Shown here: piece after piece, positions 15,198-25,767 of the stretch
How positions within the stretch are numbered: position 1 is the first letter of the stretch
Layout: every line of letters starts with the position of its first letter
Assembly: GCF_001700505.1 (NCBI RefSeq)
Contig: NZ_MAPV01000033.1
Location: 1-44,307 of the forward strand
Source: Streptomyces mutomycini
GTDB taxonomy: Bacteria > Actinomycetota > Actinomycetes > Streptomycetales > Streptomycetaceae
Reading direction: 5' to 3'
DNA length: 44,307 nucleotides
The notes under the pieces: generated by a model
Seen by the model: only the letters and a program-made list of their open reading frames with translations
What the model was told of the DNA's origin: nothing
Databases searched by the model: none
Made by a program: the position numbers and the translations under genes

Positions 15198-15226
15198 ATG
15201 TTGTCGCACAGCGATCAGTCCGACAA
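15198..15226 (-). promoter_or_regulatory. Putative protease promoter
   Basis: On the minus strand TTGTCG (15226-15221) and CAACAT (15203-15198) are 17 bases apart, about 60 bases before the protease start. Plausible vegetative-type promoter. Confidence 0.4.
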
Positions 15227-15381
15227 GGGGTGAAATCAAGCCGCCGGGCGATTCGGCGCACGGGCCCGCCGTCCGCGAGGCCGTGCGGACCCTCCCCGCA
15301 CTCCCGGTCACGGGCAGGCCGAGGAGCCCGCCGGCCGGCACCAGGGCCGGTCGGCGGAGCTGACGCACCGTGGGCAGCTCG

Positions 15382-15435
15382 CCGGTGACCGGCGTGCACA
15401 TGTGAACCGGTGACCGGCGTGCACATGTGAACCGG
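15382..15435. repeat. 25-bp tandem duplication in the protease-HxlR gap
   Basis: Two exact copies of a 25-base unit (15382-15406 and 15407-15431) followed by CCGG, the first four bases of a third copy. Each unit contains GTGCAC and the palindrome CACATGTG. It lies in a 315-base gap with no gene, upstream of the protease and just downstream of the HxlR gene. Confidence 0.9.
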
Positions 15436-15453
15436 AGGCGGGCTGCCGGACAC

Positions 15454-15807
15454 TCAGCCGGACGCCGCCCCCGCAGCCGTGTCCCGCAGGACGTTCTCCC
15501 GCCCCCACGCCCCCAGGGGCTCCAGCGCGTCGTTGAGTGCCACGCCCCGTGGCGTCAGCGAGTACTCCACACGGGGCGGCACCTCGGCATGCTCCTCACG
15601 GTGCACGATGCCGTCCCCCTCCAGCTCGCGCAGATGCGACGCGAGCACCTTCTCGGTCACCCCCGGCACCTGCCTGCGCAACTCGCCGAAGCGGAGCGTC
15701 CGCTCGTTCAGCGCCCAGAGGATCAGCACCTTCCACTTCCCGCCGATCACGTCCATCGCCGCGTCGATCCCGCAGGTGTACGAACCAGGCCGCCGAACGG
15801 TCCCCAT
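15454..15807 (-). CDS. HxlR-family transcriptional regulator
   Basis: A 117-residue winged-helix regulator. The ATG at 15807 is preferred to a GTG at 15831 because GGGAGG sits 8 bases before it. CGIDAAMDVIGGKWKVLIL is the HxlR signature, with the conserved N-terminal Cys that some relatives use for redox or aldehyde sensing. The recognition helix region is LRRQVPGVTEKVLASHLREL and the wing is EYSLTPRG. It is divergent from an NADP-dependent reductase, and an inverted repeat lies between them, so it probably regulates that gene and itself. Confidence 0.88.
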   Translation of the reverse strand: MGTVRRPGSYTCGIDAAMDVIGGKWKVLILWALNERTLRFGELRRQVPGVTEKVLASHLRELEGDGIVHREEHAEVPPRVEYSLTPRGVALNDALEPLGAWGRENVLRDTAAGAASG

Positions 15808-15847
15808 GCCCTGTGCCTCCCAGCTGGTCACTCACCACAGCGTAACC

Positions 15848-15865
15848 ACCCACTTCCAGGTGGGT
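15848..15865. promoter_or_regulatory. Inverted repeat between HxlR and reductase genes
   Basis: ACCCAC-TTCCAG-GTGGGT, a perfect 6-bp inverted repeat with a 6-base spacer, lies in the 96-base divergent gap. This is the size and place expected for an HxlR dimer site. Confidence 0.55.
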
Positions 15866-15903
15866 ACTTGATCACGCCGCGGCCTGCGGCAACCCTCGTG
15901 GTC

Positions 15904-16800
15904 ATGACCGATGACACCGTGCGGGAAGCCGCGCAGAAGAAACCCGTCACACTTCTCGGGCTCGGTGCCATGGGCACCGCGCTCGCCGACGCCTGGCTCA
16001 CCGCCGGGCATCCCGTGACCGTGTGGAACCGGAACCCCCGGCGTGCCGGGCCCCTCGCCGCCCGGGGTGCGGCCGTGGCGGCCACGGCAGCCGAGGCGGT
16101 GGCCGCCGGCCGGCTCGTCGTGCTCTGCCTGCTCGACGACGACTCCGTGGACGAGGCCCTGGCCGAGGCCGACCTGACGGGCAGGGACCTGGTCAACCTC
16201 ACCACCGGCACCCCCCTCCGGGCGCGGGACCGCGCCGCCTGGGCGCAGGCCCGGGGCGCCCGGTTCCTGGACGGCGGGATCATGGCCGTACCACCGATGA
16301 TCGGCGTACCGGAATCCGGCGGATACGTCTTCTACAGCGGCTCGTCCGGCGCCTTCGAGGACCACCGGGACACACTGGCCGTGCCCGCCGGCACCCGGTA
16401 CGTCGGGGAGGACCCCGGCTTCGCCGCGCTGCACGACGTGGCGCTGCTGAGCGCCATGTACGGGGCGTTCTCCGGCATCACCCATGCCTTCGCACTCATC
16501 CGCCGCGAGGACATCGACCCCGAGGAGTTCGTGCCGCTCCTCGTCGACTGGCTCACCGCCATGGTCCCGGCCGCGCACACGACCGCGGCGCGGCTGAACA
16601 GCGGCGACCACACGACAGGGGTGGTCTCCAACCTGGCCATGCAGGTCGCGGGCAGTGCCACGCTGGTGCGGACGGCGGAGGAACAGGGCGTCGACACCGC
16701 ACTGCTGACCCCTTATCTGCAGCTGATGGAGCGGCTGCTGGAGGAAGGGGGCCACGACCACGAGGACACCGCCCGCGTGGTCGACCTGCTCACCCGCTGA
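15904..16800 (+). CDS. NADP-dependent beta-hydroxyacid dehydrogenase/imine reductase-like oxidoreductase
   Basis: A 298-residue two-domain reductase. An N-terminal Rossmann fold (LLGLGAMGTALADAWL, about 15-32, then VWNRNPRR for NADP binding) resembles 6-phosphogluconate and hydroxyisobutyrate dehydrogenases. The helical C-terminal half (about 165-298, with the GVVSNLAMQ stretch) resembles the dimerisation domain of imine reductases/reductive aminases. NADPH dependence is suggested by the Arg residues after the second beta strand. Substrate unknown. Divergence from an HxlR regulator suggests induction by a reactive carbonyl or a xenobiotic. Confidence 0.82.
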   Translation: MTDDTVREAAQKKPVTLLGLGAMGTALADAWLTAGHPVTVWNRNPRRAGPLAARGAAVAATAAEAVAAGRLVVLCLLDDDSVDEALAEADLTGRDLVNLTTGTPLRARDRAAWAQARGARFLDGGIMAVPPMIGVPESGGYVFYSGSSGAFEDHRDTLAVPAGTRYVGEDPGFAALHDVALLSAMYGAFSGITHAFALIRREDIDPEEFVPLLVDWLTAMVPAAHTTAARLNSGDHTTGVVSNLAMQVAGSATLVRTAEEQGVDTALLTPYLQLMERLLEEGGHDHEDTARVVDLLTR

Positions 16801-16917
16801 GCGCGGCGGCCCCGGCCCCGCGTACGCCGTCGCTCGCAGGTGCCCGCACCCCCGCCGTCGCGGAACGGGGTGGGGACGGGCTCGGCTCCGCGGGGCCCGT
16901 CTGCGTACTGTCGAAGC

Positions 16918-17730
16918 ATGACACTCGACCTCGACGCCTACTTCGCCCGCATCGGCTGGTCCGGGGAGCGCCGCCCCACCGTGGAGGTGCTGCGGTCCGT
17001 GCACCGCGCCCACATGCTGGGCATCCCGTTCGAGAATCTGGAGCCCGTCCTCGGCAGCGCCCCGTCCCTCGAGCTCCCGGACCTGGAGGAGAAGCTCGTC
17101 CGCAGCGAACGCGGCGGGTACTGCTACGAGCACAACACCCTGCTGGCCGCCGTCCTGACGCAGCTCGGCTTCCGGGTGACACTGCTGACCGCACGGGTGG
17201 TGGTGGGCGCCGCGCCCGGTGACGTCCGGCCCCGCACGCACATGCTGATGCAGGTGGACGTGGAGGGGGAGTCCGCCTCCTGGCTGGCCGATGTCGGCTT
17301 CGGCTCGCACGGCGCACTGCTGGAGCCGATCCCGCTGGTGGTGGACGCCGAGCTGCTCGACACGCCGCGCCACCACCGGCTGGTGCACGCCCCGCACGAC
17401 GGACCGCTGGAGATGTGGGAGCTGCAGACGGAGAAGGGGGGCTACTGGGAGCCGCAGTACGAATTCACCCTGGAGCCCTTCGAGGCCCCGGACTACGAGG
17501 TCATCAACTGGCACATCGCGACGAACCCGCGCTCGCCGTTCCGGCAGGCGGTGTACGCCCAGCGCACCCTGCCGGGGCTTCACCGGGCGCTGTCCGGACG
17601 GACCCTGGTGGAGACCGCCGACGACGGCACGGTCACGGAGCGGGAGCTGGCCGACTCCGCCGAGGTGCTGCGGGTGCTGGCCGAGGACTTCGGCGTACGC
17701 ATCCCCGAGGGGACCGTCCTGCCCGGCTGA
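16918..17730 (+). CDS. Arylamine N-acetyltransferase
   Basis: A 270-residue NAT-family enzyme. The complete Cys-His-Asp triad is visible: Cys69 in RGGYCYEHN, His108 in RTHMLMQV and Asp125 in LADVGFGSHG. NATs move acetyl from acetyl-CoA to aromatic amines or hydrazines through an acetyl-Cys intermediate. Relatives in actinomycetes also include amide synthases such as RifF that close macrolactams, but no polyketide genes are near, so simple N-acetylation is favoured. It is monocistronic, in the same direction as the reductase 117 bases upstream. No strong ribosome site is visible before the ATG. Confidence 0.92.
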   Translation: MTLDLDAYFARIGWSGERRPTVEVLRSVHRAHMLGIPFENLEPVLGSAPSLELPDLEEKLVRSERGGYCYEHNTLLAAVLTQLGFRVTLLTARVVVGAAPGDVRPRTHMLMQVDVEGESASWLADVGFGSHGALLEPIPLVVDAELLDTPRHHRLVHAPHDGPLEMWELQTEKGGYWEPQYEFTLEPFEAPDYEVINWHIATNPRSPFRQAVYAQRTLPGLHRALSGRTLVETADDGTVTERELADSAEVLRVLAEDFGVRIPEGTVLPG

Positions 17731-18014
17731 CCAGGCCGCGCGCCCCGTCCGTGCGCCGGCAGGAGCCGACTTGTGCGGGCGGGGCCGGGGGCGCACCGGA
17801 CAGGGCTCGCGCCCCCGCGTGGCGCATCTCACCCGGTCCCGCGCCCCATGCCCGCATTCCAAGCCGCGACGCCGCCCCGACCGGCCGTTCCCACGGTTCG
17901 CGGCCGGGGCTGCATGCCGATGGAAGACCCGGCGCACCGCCGTACGCCCCCGGAGGGAGCAACCGGTGCGCGAACCGGGAGCACCGTGCGAAACGCGGTC
18001 GTAAGCTCGCTGAC

Positions 18015-19226
18015 ATGCAGGTCATCCAGTCCACGAAGCTCTCCGGCGTCTGTTACGAAATCCGCGGCCCCGTGCTCGAGGAGGCGACGCGGCTCGAAGC
18101 CGCAGGTCATCGCATCCTCAAACTCAACACGGGCAACCCCGCGGCGTTCGGCTTCGAGTGCCCGCCGGAGATCCTCGAGGACATCCTGCGCAACCTCTCG
18201 GGCGCGCACGGCTACGGCGACGCGAAGGGCCTGCTGTCCGCGCGCCGCGCGGTGATGCAGCACTACCAGACCAAGGGGATCGACCTCGGTGTCGAGGACG
18301 TCTACCTGGGCAACGGCGTCTCCGAGCTGATCCAGATGTCGATGCAGGCGCTGCTCGACGACGGCGACGAGGTACTCGTCCCCGCTCCGGACTATCCGCT
18401 GTGGACGGCCTCGGTCTCGCTGGCCGGCGGCACGGCCGTGCACTACCGCTGCGACGAGCAGGCCGACTGGATGCCCGACCTCGCCGACATCGAGCGGAAG
18501 ATCACCGACCGCACGAAGGCGCTCGTGATCATCAACCCGAACAACCCGACCGGCGCGGTCTACGACGACGAGATGCTGCGCGGGCTCACGGAGATCGCCA
18601 GGCGCCACAACCTGGTCGTCTGCTCGGACGAGATCTACGACCGGATCCTCTACGACGGCGCGACGCACACCCCCACCGCGGCGATCGCCCCCGACCTGAT
18701 GGTGCTCACCTTCAACGGGCTCTCCAAGAACTACCGGATCGCGGGTTACCGCTCGGGCTGGATGGCGGTCTGCGGCCCGAAGGCGCACGCCTCCTCGTAC
18801 ATCGAGGGCCTGACGGTCCTGGCCAACATGCGCCTGTGCGCCAACATGCCCGCGCAGCACGCGGTGGCCACCGCGCTCGGCGGGCGGCAGTCGATCAACG
18901 AGCTGGTACTGCCGGGCGGGCGGATCCTGGAGCAGCGGGACACGGCGTACGACCTGCTGACGCAGATCCCCGGGGTGACCTGCGTGAAGCCGAAGGGCGC
19001 GCTCTATCTCTTCCCGAGGCTCGATCCGAAGGTCTTCAAGATCAAGGACGACCGGCAGATGGTCCTCGACCTGCTGCGCGCGGAGAAGATCATGGTGGTG
19101 CAGGGCACGGGCTTCAACTGGCCGGAACCGGACCATTTCCGGGTGGTCACACTGCCGCCGGCCAAGGAGCTGACCGACGCGGTGACGCGTATCGGAAACT
19201 TCCTGGACGGCTACAGCCAGCCCTGA
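18015..19226 (+). CDS. PLP aminotransferase, alanine transaminase (AlaA) type
   Basis: A 403-residue class I aminotransferase. Visible features are LNTGNPAAFGF (substrate loop), the GYGDAKGL stretch, NPNNPTGAVY (PLP phosphate and ring contacts), SDEIYDRILYDG and LSKNYRIAGYRSGW with the PLP Lys at residue 238. The overall pattern is that of the glutamate-pyruvate aminotransferases AlaA/YfbQ, which make alanine from pyruvate and glutamate in the cytosol. It stands alone behind a 284-base gap in which I recognised no gene. Valine-pyruvate or other keto-acid specificity cannot be excluded. Confidence 0.9.
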   Translation: MQVIQSTKLSGVCYEIRGPVLEEATRLEAAGHRILKLNTGNPAAFGFECPPEILEDILRNLSGAHGYGDAKGLLSARRAVMQHYQTKGIDLGVEDVYLGNGVSELIQMSMQALLDDGDEVLVPAPDYPLWTASVSLAGGTAVHYRCDEQADWMPDLADIERKITDRTKALVIINPNNPTGAVYDDEMLRGLTEIARRHNLVVCSDEIYDRILYDGATHTPTAAIAPDLMVLTFNGLSKNYRIAGYRSGWMAVCGPKAHASSYIEGLTVLANMRLCANMPAQHAVATALGGRQSINELVLPGGRILEQRDTAYDLLTQIPGVTCVKPKGALYLFPRLDPKVFKIKDDRQMVLDLLRAEKIMVVQGTGFNWPEPDHFRVVTLPPAKELTDAVTRIGNFLDGYSQP

Positions 19227-19257
19227 GCGAACCAGAGCCTCCAGATCCGACACAACT

Positions 19258-19280
19258 TTAGACTCAATCCAAGATAGGAT
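19258..19280 (+). promoter_or_regulatory. Putative promoter with Fur/PerR-like box
   Basis: TTAGACTCAATCCAA (19258-19272) is an imperfect inverted repeat resembling the 7-1-7 boxes bound by Fur-family proteins such as PerR, CatR and FurA. It is directly followed by a TAGGAT -10-like hexamer (19275-19280), 29 bases before the ATG of the small gene at 19310. Confidence 0.35.
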
Positions 19281-19309
19281 GGCTTTACCGCATCACCAGG
19301 AGGCCATCC

Positions 19310-19708
19310 ATGTACGAGCCGATCCGCACCAAGTCGGTCCACACATCGGCCGACAACGCCGATTTCCCGCACCGCAGCCGCGAGGACGAGCTGGACATCC
19401 AGCTCTCCGGGCATCTCGCGGCCCTGCTCGCCGTCACCGACGAGCTGGGACTCGCCGCCATGGGCGACCGCATCGCCCGGCAGGTGGCCCGGCTCCGGGG
19501 CGCCCCGCCCGCCCGGCACGCCGGGCGGAGCGACGCGCCCCCGGCCGCTCTGCACCGCCGCGCCCACGCCCTCGCGGGCCGGGCGCTCGTGGTGGCCGCG
19601 TCCCGCGCCGACACCGCCGCCGCGATCCTGGCGGCCGAGGCCATGGACGCGCACGCCGCGGCCCTGTCCGCACCCACCACCCCGACCGTCCTGGTCGGCA
19701 CCCCCTGA
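19310..19708 (+). CDS. Conserved actinobacterial protein of unknown function
   Basis: A 132-residue, mostly helical soluble protein with no signal peptide or membrane segment, starting at ATG behind a perfect AGGAGG. Conserved-looking blocks are REDELDIQLSGHLAALLAVTDEL (about 24-46) and HRRAHALAGRALVVAASRADTAAAI (about 84-108), separated by a variable Pro/Ala stretch. I recognise it as a type seen in Streptomyces genomes but know no function. It is monocistronic, with its own terminator, and may be under Fur-family control judging from the box upstream. Confidence 0.75.
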   Translation: MYEPIRTKSVHTSADNADFPHRSREDELDIQLSGHLAALLAVTDELGLAAMGDRIARQVARLRGAPPARHAGRSDAPPAALHRRAHALAGRALVVAASRADTAAAILAAEAMDAHAAALSAPTTPTVLVGTP

Positions 19709-19712
19709 CGGC

Positions 19713-19747
19713 CCCGGTCCACGTGTCGCGAAGACGTGTGGACCGGG
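19713..19747 (+). terminator. Terminator after the small conserved gene
   Basis: CCCGGTCCAC and GTGGACCGGG form a perfect 10-bp stem around a 15-base loop, 4 bases past the stop codon. Confidence 0.65.
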
Positions 19748-19892
19748 TGCCACACCCGCCGCGCGGACACGGCGGGCGGCACGGACGCGGACCGGCGGAA
19801 GTGAAGGTCGTGTGACCACGTTGTCGTCGTGGCGCGGACGTTCCCCCGGTCACGGGACGGCGTCCCGCCGGAGAAGGTCTCCTGGAGAGAAG

Positions 19893-19927
19893 CGGCACCC
19901 GGAACCATGAGGGGGCTCCGGGTGCCG
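19893..19927 (-). terminator. Terminator of PEP carboxykinase gene
   Basis: CGGCACCCGGA and TCCGGGTGCCG pair over 11 bp with a 13-base loop, about 75 bases past the stop. The rest of the 294-base gap (19709-20002) holds the plus-strand terminator and nothing else recognisable. Confidence 0.65.
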
Positions 19928-20002
19928 TGGCCGCGGCGGGCCGTCGACCCCACAGGTCAGGGCGGATGTCACAGAGACCCGGCCGCGGAGTCCAACAGGG
20001 GG

Positions 20003-21829
20003 TCAGCCCAGGCGCCGGACCAGCGCGTGGTACTCGTCCCACAGCTCCTTGGGCGTGTGGTCGCCGAAGGTGTCGAAGTGCTCGGGGATCAGCGCGGCCT
20101 CCTCGCGCCAGACCTCCTTGTCGACGTCGAGCAGGAAGTCGAGGTCGGACTCGGAGAGTTCCAGGCCCTCGGTGTCCAGGGACCCCTTGGCCGGCAGGAT
20201 GCCGATCGGGGTCTCGACGCCCTCGGCCCTGCCCTCGAGCCGCTCGACGATCCACTTGAGGACGCGGCTGTTCTCACCGAAGCCGGGCCACACGAACTTG
20301 CCCGCCCGGTTCTTGCGGAACCAGTTCACGTAGTAGATCTTCGGGAGCTTCGACTGGTCCGCCTTGTCGGCGCCGACCTCGACCCAGTGCTTCATGTAGT
20401 CGCCCATGTTGTAGCCGCAGAACGGCAGCATGGCGAACGGGTCGCGGCGCAGCTCGCCGACCTTGCCCTCGGCGGCGGCGGTCTTCTCGGAGGCGACGTT
20501 GGCCCCGAGGAAGACGCCGTGCTGCCAGTTGAACGACTCGGTGACCAGCGGGACCGCCGAGGCGCGGCGGCCGCCGAACAGGATCGCCGAGATCGGCACG
20601 CCCTTCGGGTCCTCCCACTCGGGCGCGATGATCGGGCACTGCCCGGCCGGGACGGTGAAGCGGGCGTTCGGGTGGGCGGCGGGCGTGCCGGACTCGGGGG
20701 TCCAGTCGTTGCCCTTCCAGTCCGTGAGGTGCGCGGGGGGCTCCTCGGTCATGCCCTCCCACCACACGTCGCCGTCGTCGGTGAGCGCGACGTTGGTGAA
20801 GACGGAGTTGCCCCACATCGTCTTCATGGCGTTGGCGTTGGTGTGCTCGCCGGTGCCGGGCGCCACACCGAAGAAGCCGGCCTCGGGATTGATCGCGTAC
20901 AGCCGGCCGTCCTCACCGAACCGCATCCAGGCGATGTCGTCGCCGATGGTCTCGACGGTCCAGCCGGAGATCGTGGGCTCCAGCATGGCCAGATTGGTCT
21001 TGCCGCAGGCGCTCGGGAAGGCGGCGGCGACGTACTTGCTCTCCCCGCGCGGCGGGGTGAGCTTGAGGATCAGCATGTGCTCGGCGAGCCAGCCCTCGTC
21101 CCGCGCCATGACGGAGGCGATGCGCAGCGCGTAGCACTTCTTGCCGAGCAGGGCGTTGCCGCCGTAGCCCGAGCCGTAGGACCAGATCTCGCGGTCCTCG
21201 GGGAAGTGCGAGATGTACTTGGTGGAGTTGCAGGGCCACGGCACGTCCTCCTGGCCCTCCGCCAGGGGGGCGCCGAGAGTGTGGACGGCCTTGACGAAGA
21301 AGCCGTCGGTGCCGAGCTCGTCCAGGACCTCCTGGCCCATGCGCGTCATGGTGCGCATGGAGACGGCGACGTAGGCGGAGTCGGTGATCTCGACACCGAT
21401 CGCGGAGAGCGGCGAGCCGACGGGGCCCATGCAGAACGGCACGACGTACATCGTGCGGCCGCGCATGGAGCCGCGGAAGATGCCCTGGTCGCCCACGAAG
21501 ACGTCCCGCATCTCGGCGGGCGCCTTCCAGTGGTTCGTCGGACCGGCGTCCTCCTCCTTCTCGGAGCAGATGAACGTCCGGGTCTCGACGCGTGCGACGT
21601 CACTGGGGTCGGAGGCGGCGTAGTACGAGTTCGGGCGCTTGACCGGGTCGAGCTTCGTGAAGGTGCCCTTGGCGACGAGCTCCCCGCACAGGCGCTCGTA
21701 CTCGGCCTCGGACCCGTCGCACCAGACCACGCGGTCCGGCTGGGTGAGGGCGGCGATCTCGTCCACCCAGGAGACGAGCTCCTGGTGTCGAGTGGGGACA
21801 GAGAAGGGAGCCGCGATGTCTCGCGCCAC
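20003..21829 (-). CDS. pckG: Phosphoenolpyruvate carboxykinase (GTP)
   Basis: A 608-residue GTP-dependent PEPCK. The GTG follows AAGGAG. Family motifs are visible throughout: [28 protein letters not shown], the P-loop with reactive cysteine FPSACGKTN (Cys275, Lys277), [10 protein letters not shown] with metal-binding Asp residues, [14 protein letters not shown] and PWxFxR-like C-terminal regions. It converts oxaloacetate and GTP to PEP and CO2, the first step of gluconeogenesis, and in Streptomyces it links the TCA cycle to PEP. Length and motifs are complete. Monocistronic, with a terminator downstream. Confidence 0.97.
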   Translation of the reverse strand: MARDIAAPFSVPTRHQELVSWVDEIAALTQPDRVVWCDGSEAEYERLCGELVAKGTFTKLDPVKRPNSYYAASDPSDVARVETRTFICSEKEEDAGPTNHWKAPAEMRDVFVGDQGIFRGSMRGRTMYVVPFCMGPVGSPLSAIGVEITDSAYVAVSMRTMTRMGQEVLDELGTDGFFVKAVHTLGAPLAEGQEDVPWPCNSTKYISHFPEDREIWSYGSGYGGNALLGKKCYALRIASVMARDEGWLAEHMLILKLTPPRGESKYVAAAFPSACGKTNLAMLEPTISGWTVETIGDDIAWMRFGEDGRLYAINPEAGFFGVAPGTGEHTNANAMKTMWGNSVFTNVALTDDGDVWWEGMTEEPPAHLTDWKGNDWTPESGTPAAHPNARFTVPAGQCPIIAPEWEDPKGVPISAILFGGRRASAVPLVTESFNWQHGVFLGANVASEKTAAAEGKVGELRRDPFAMLPFCGYNMGDYMKHWVEVGADKADQSKLPKIYYVNWFRKNRAGKFVWPGFGENSRVLKWIVERLEGRAEGVETPIGILPAKGSLDTEGLELSESDLDFLLDVDKEVWREEAALIPEHFDTFGDHTPKELWDEYHALVRRLG

Positions 21830-22006
21830 GATCGCTCCTTGTAGAGAGGGGGTGTTGTCAGGCCCCGTGGGGGCTGCGACCCGGATGCTGACCCCTTCGA
21901 ATTCCCCTGGCGCTCATCCGGTGCCGACCGCACTCATTTGATCATCCGACCAACGCGCCCATATGTCCAGGGGGCCGCACACGTGAGCATCGCCACTCAA
22001 ATCAGT

Positions 22007-22026
22007 TACCTACGGAAGCGTAGGTA
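22007..22026 (+). promoter_or_regulatory. Palindrome over the haemolysin III gene promoter
   Basis: TACCTACG-GAAG-CGTAGGTA is a perfect 8-bp inverted repeat. Its right arm contains TAGGTA, a likely -10, and it ends 10 bases before the ATG. No ribosome site fits between the two, so the transcript may be leaderless and blocked by whatever binds here (TetR-type size). Confidence 0.6.
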
Positions 22027-22036
22027 GCATGCGGAT

Positions 22037-22720
22037 ATGACTTCTGCCGCCGCCGAGTCCGGTCCCGTCGAGCTCACCGACCCCGTACCGGTCAAACCAC
22101 GGATGCGCGGATGGCTGCACGCCGGAATGTTCCCCGCGGTGGTCATCGCCGGGATCGTGCTGATCGCGCTGGCCGACGGCACGCGCGCGCGGGTCGCCTG
22201 CGCCGTCTACGTACTGAGCGCCTGCCTGCTGTTCGGTGTGAGCGGCGTCTACCACCGGGGCACCTGGGGCCCGCGCGGCGAAGCGGTGCTGCGCAGGCTC
22301 GACCACGCCAACATCTTCCTGATCATCGCGGGCACCTACACGCCGCTGACTCTCCTGCTGCTGCCGGCATCCACCAGCCGCCCGCTCCTGTGGGCGATCT
22401 GGGGCGCCGCGGCGGCCGGCATAGCCTTCCGGGTGTTCTGGGTCGGCGCCCCGCGCTGGCTCTACACCCCGTGCTACATCGCCATGGGCTGGGCCGCGGT
22501 GTTCTTCCTGCCGGACTTCATGCGCACCGGCGGCGTCGCGGTGCTGGTCCTCGTCATCGTCGGGGGGCTGCTGTACAGCGCGGGGGGTGTCATCTACGGC
22601 CTCAAGCGCCCGAACCCGTCACCGCGCTGGTTCGGCTTCCACGAGGTGTTCCACTCCCTGACACTGGCGGCGTTCATCGCGCACTACATCAGCATCTCTC
22701 TGGTCGCCTACCAGCAGTGA
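22037..22720 (+). CDS. Haemolysin III/PAQR-family membrane protein
   Basis: A 227-residue protein with seven predicted transmembrane helices. The PAQR-type metal motifs are present: YHRGTW after helix 2, RRLDHANIFLIIAGTYTP, and HEVFHSLTLAAF near the C-terminus, giving the Ser/His/Asp set that binds zinc in adiponectin-receptor relatives. The bacterial members (TrhA) affect membrane energetics and fatty-acid balance; true haemolysin activity is doubtful. A short hydrophilic N-terminus precedes helix 1. It is monocistronic, with a palindrome over its promoter and a long hairpin after it. Confidence 0.88.
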   Translation: MTSAAAESGPVELTDPVPVKPRMRGWLHAGMFPAVVIAGIVLIALADGTRARVACAVYVLSACLLFGVSGVYHRGTWGPRGEAVLRRLDHANIFLIIAGTYTPLTLLLLPASTSRPLLWAIWGAAAAGIAFRVFWVGAPRWLYTPCYIAMGWAAVFFLPDFMRTGGVAVLVLVIVGGLLYSAGGVIYGLKRPNPSPRWFGFHEVFHSLTLAAFIAHYISISLVAYQQ

Positions 22721-22726
22721 CCCTCC

Positions 22727-22785
22727 CGTACGCCGAAGGGCCCGGCCGGCAGCGCTCACGCACCGGCAGGGCCCTTCGCCGTACG
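22727..22785. terminator. Long bidirectional hairpin
   Basis: CGTACGCCGAAGGGCCC and GGGCCCTTCGCCGTACG pair over 17 bp with one mismatch. The loop itself can fold (GCCGG/CCGGC). It lies between the convergent haemolysin III and YyaL-type genes. Confidence 0.75.
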
Positions 22786-22789
22786 TATG

Positions 22790-24817
<2,028 letters not shown>

Positions 24818-24986
24818 GCAGCCATCCTCGCTCACGACGACGAGGGGACCGGCCCACGGCACAGCCGGGCCGGCTCGGGGCGGCCGGTCGCCCCGGCAGG
24901 AACTGCTCCTGACACGGGGAGGCGCCCGCCAGTACGCTGAGCCCAGCAGCGCTTGAACTGTCGGGGCCCCTCGAAGGAGGTACACC

Positions 24987-25553
24987 ATGACCGCCGAGAT
25001 GGTGGCGCCCGCGTGGATGCACACGCAGATCAGCGCGGAGCAGTACGACTCCTGGTCCGACGAGCAGTGCGCCGGGATCGAGATCGTGGACGGAATGGTG
25101 GTCGTGAGCCCGAGCGCGTCCAAGCGGCACAACCGACTGGCCCGGATCCTGGCCAACGCCCTGGACGCCGCCGCGGGCCCGGACTGGAACGCCGACACGG
25201 ACTTCGACGTCCGTCTGCAGGACGTTCCGCTCACCAACCGTCGGCCGGATGTGGTCGTCTACCGGGCCGACACCATCGATCTCACGCCCACCCGCCCCGA
25301 ACACCTGATCCTGGTGGCCGAGGTCGTGTCACCCGGCTCGGAGACCACCGACCGCATTGTGAAGGTGGACCAGTACGCCAAGGCGGGCATCCCCTTCTAC
25401 TGGCGTATCGAACAGGCCGCCACCGGTGTACCGATCGTCTACACCTACGTCCTCGACCCCGCCACCAGGGCCTACAGGGACGGCGAGGTGTTCACCGGCG
25501 TGATCAAGGCTGCCGCGCCCTTCTCCGTCACCGTCGACCTGGGAGCCCTCTGA
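24987..25553 (+). CDS. Uma2-family (DUF820) putative PD-(D/E)XK nuclease
   Basis: A 188-residue protein starting at ATG behind GAAGGAGG. The Uma2 core is clear: [24 protein letters not shown] (about 21-44), [11 protein letters not shown] with the active-site Asp (about 88), and [32 protein letters not shown], with the Glu and Lys that complete a PD-(D/E)XK-like site. Uma2 genes are abundant in Streptomyces and cyanobacteria and are suspected to be nucleases of mobile or defence elements, but their function is unproven. The stop codon overlaps the open frame of the methyltransferase remnant that follows, so a recombination junction may lie just here. Confidence 0.87.
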   Translation: MTAEMVAPAWMHTQISAEQYDSWSDEQCAGIEIVDGMVVVSPSASKRHNRLARILANALDAAAGPDWNADTDFDVRLQDVPLTNRRPDVVVYRADTIDLTPTRPEHLILVAEVVSPGSETTDRIVKVDQYAKAGIPFYWRIEQAATGVPIVYTYVLDPATRAYRDGEVFTGVIKAAAPFSVTVDLGAL

Positions 25554-25767
25554 GGACCTGCCTCCCCCGGGCCATGTAAGCGGCACCCCGCTTCTGGCCG
25601 GGCTGCTCGAACTCCAGCCGTGGCTGAAGCAGTGGCACGACCAGCCCGATCCGCTCTTCACCCCGGCCCCGGCTCCCGCCAAGTTCTTCGAGGGCGAACG
25701 CCAGATGGAGCAGGGCAAGCACCGGCTCACCGACGACGACCTGCGCGCCTGGCGCCCCGGCCGCGGC
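25552..25767 (+). pseudogene. Remnant of a PglX/BREX-type adenine methyltransferase C-terminus
   Basis: Starting beside the Uma2 stop, one frame reads PPGHVSGTPLLAGLLELQPW, then LKQWHDQPDP and, about 40 residues on, LTDDDLRAWRP. From memory this pattern matches the extreme C-terminus (DUF7008-like region) of PglX and related large Eco57I-like DNA methyltransferases of BREX-2/Pgl systems, which end in 'W(L/V)xQWH' and 'RAWRP'. There is no start codon or ribosome site, and the some 1,100 residues that should precede it are absent, so it is a leftover. Bases 25768-25912 up to the thiolase stop show no recognisable gene or RNA. Confidence 0.5.

Noticed and set aside
15832..17937. 701-codon minus-strand open frame across the reductase and NAT genes
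   Set aside because: It runs antisense through two well-supported genes and the gap between them, with no domain or bias of its own.
24818..25237. N-terminal extension of the YyaL-type protein to a start at 25237
   Set aside because: It would run antisense into the Uma2 gene and has no homology; the conserved N-terminus begins at the ATG at 24817.
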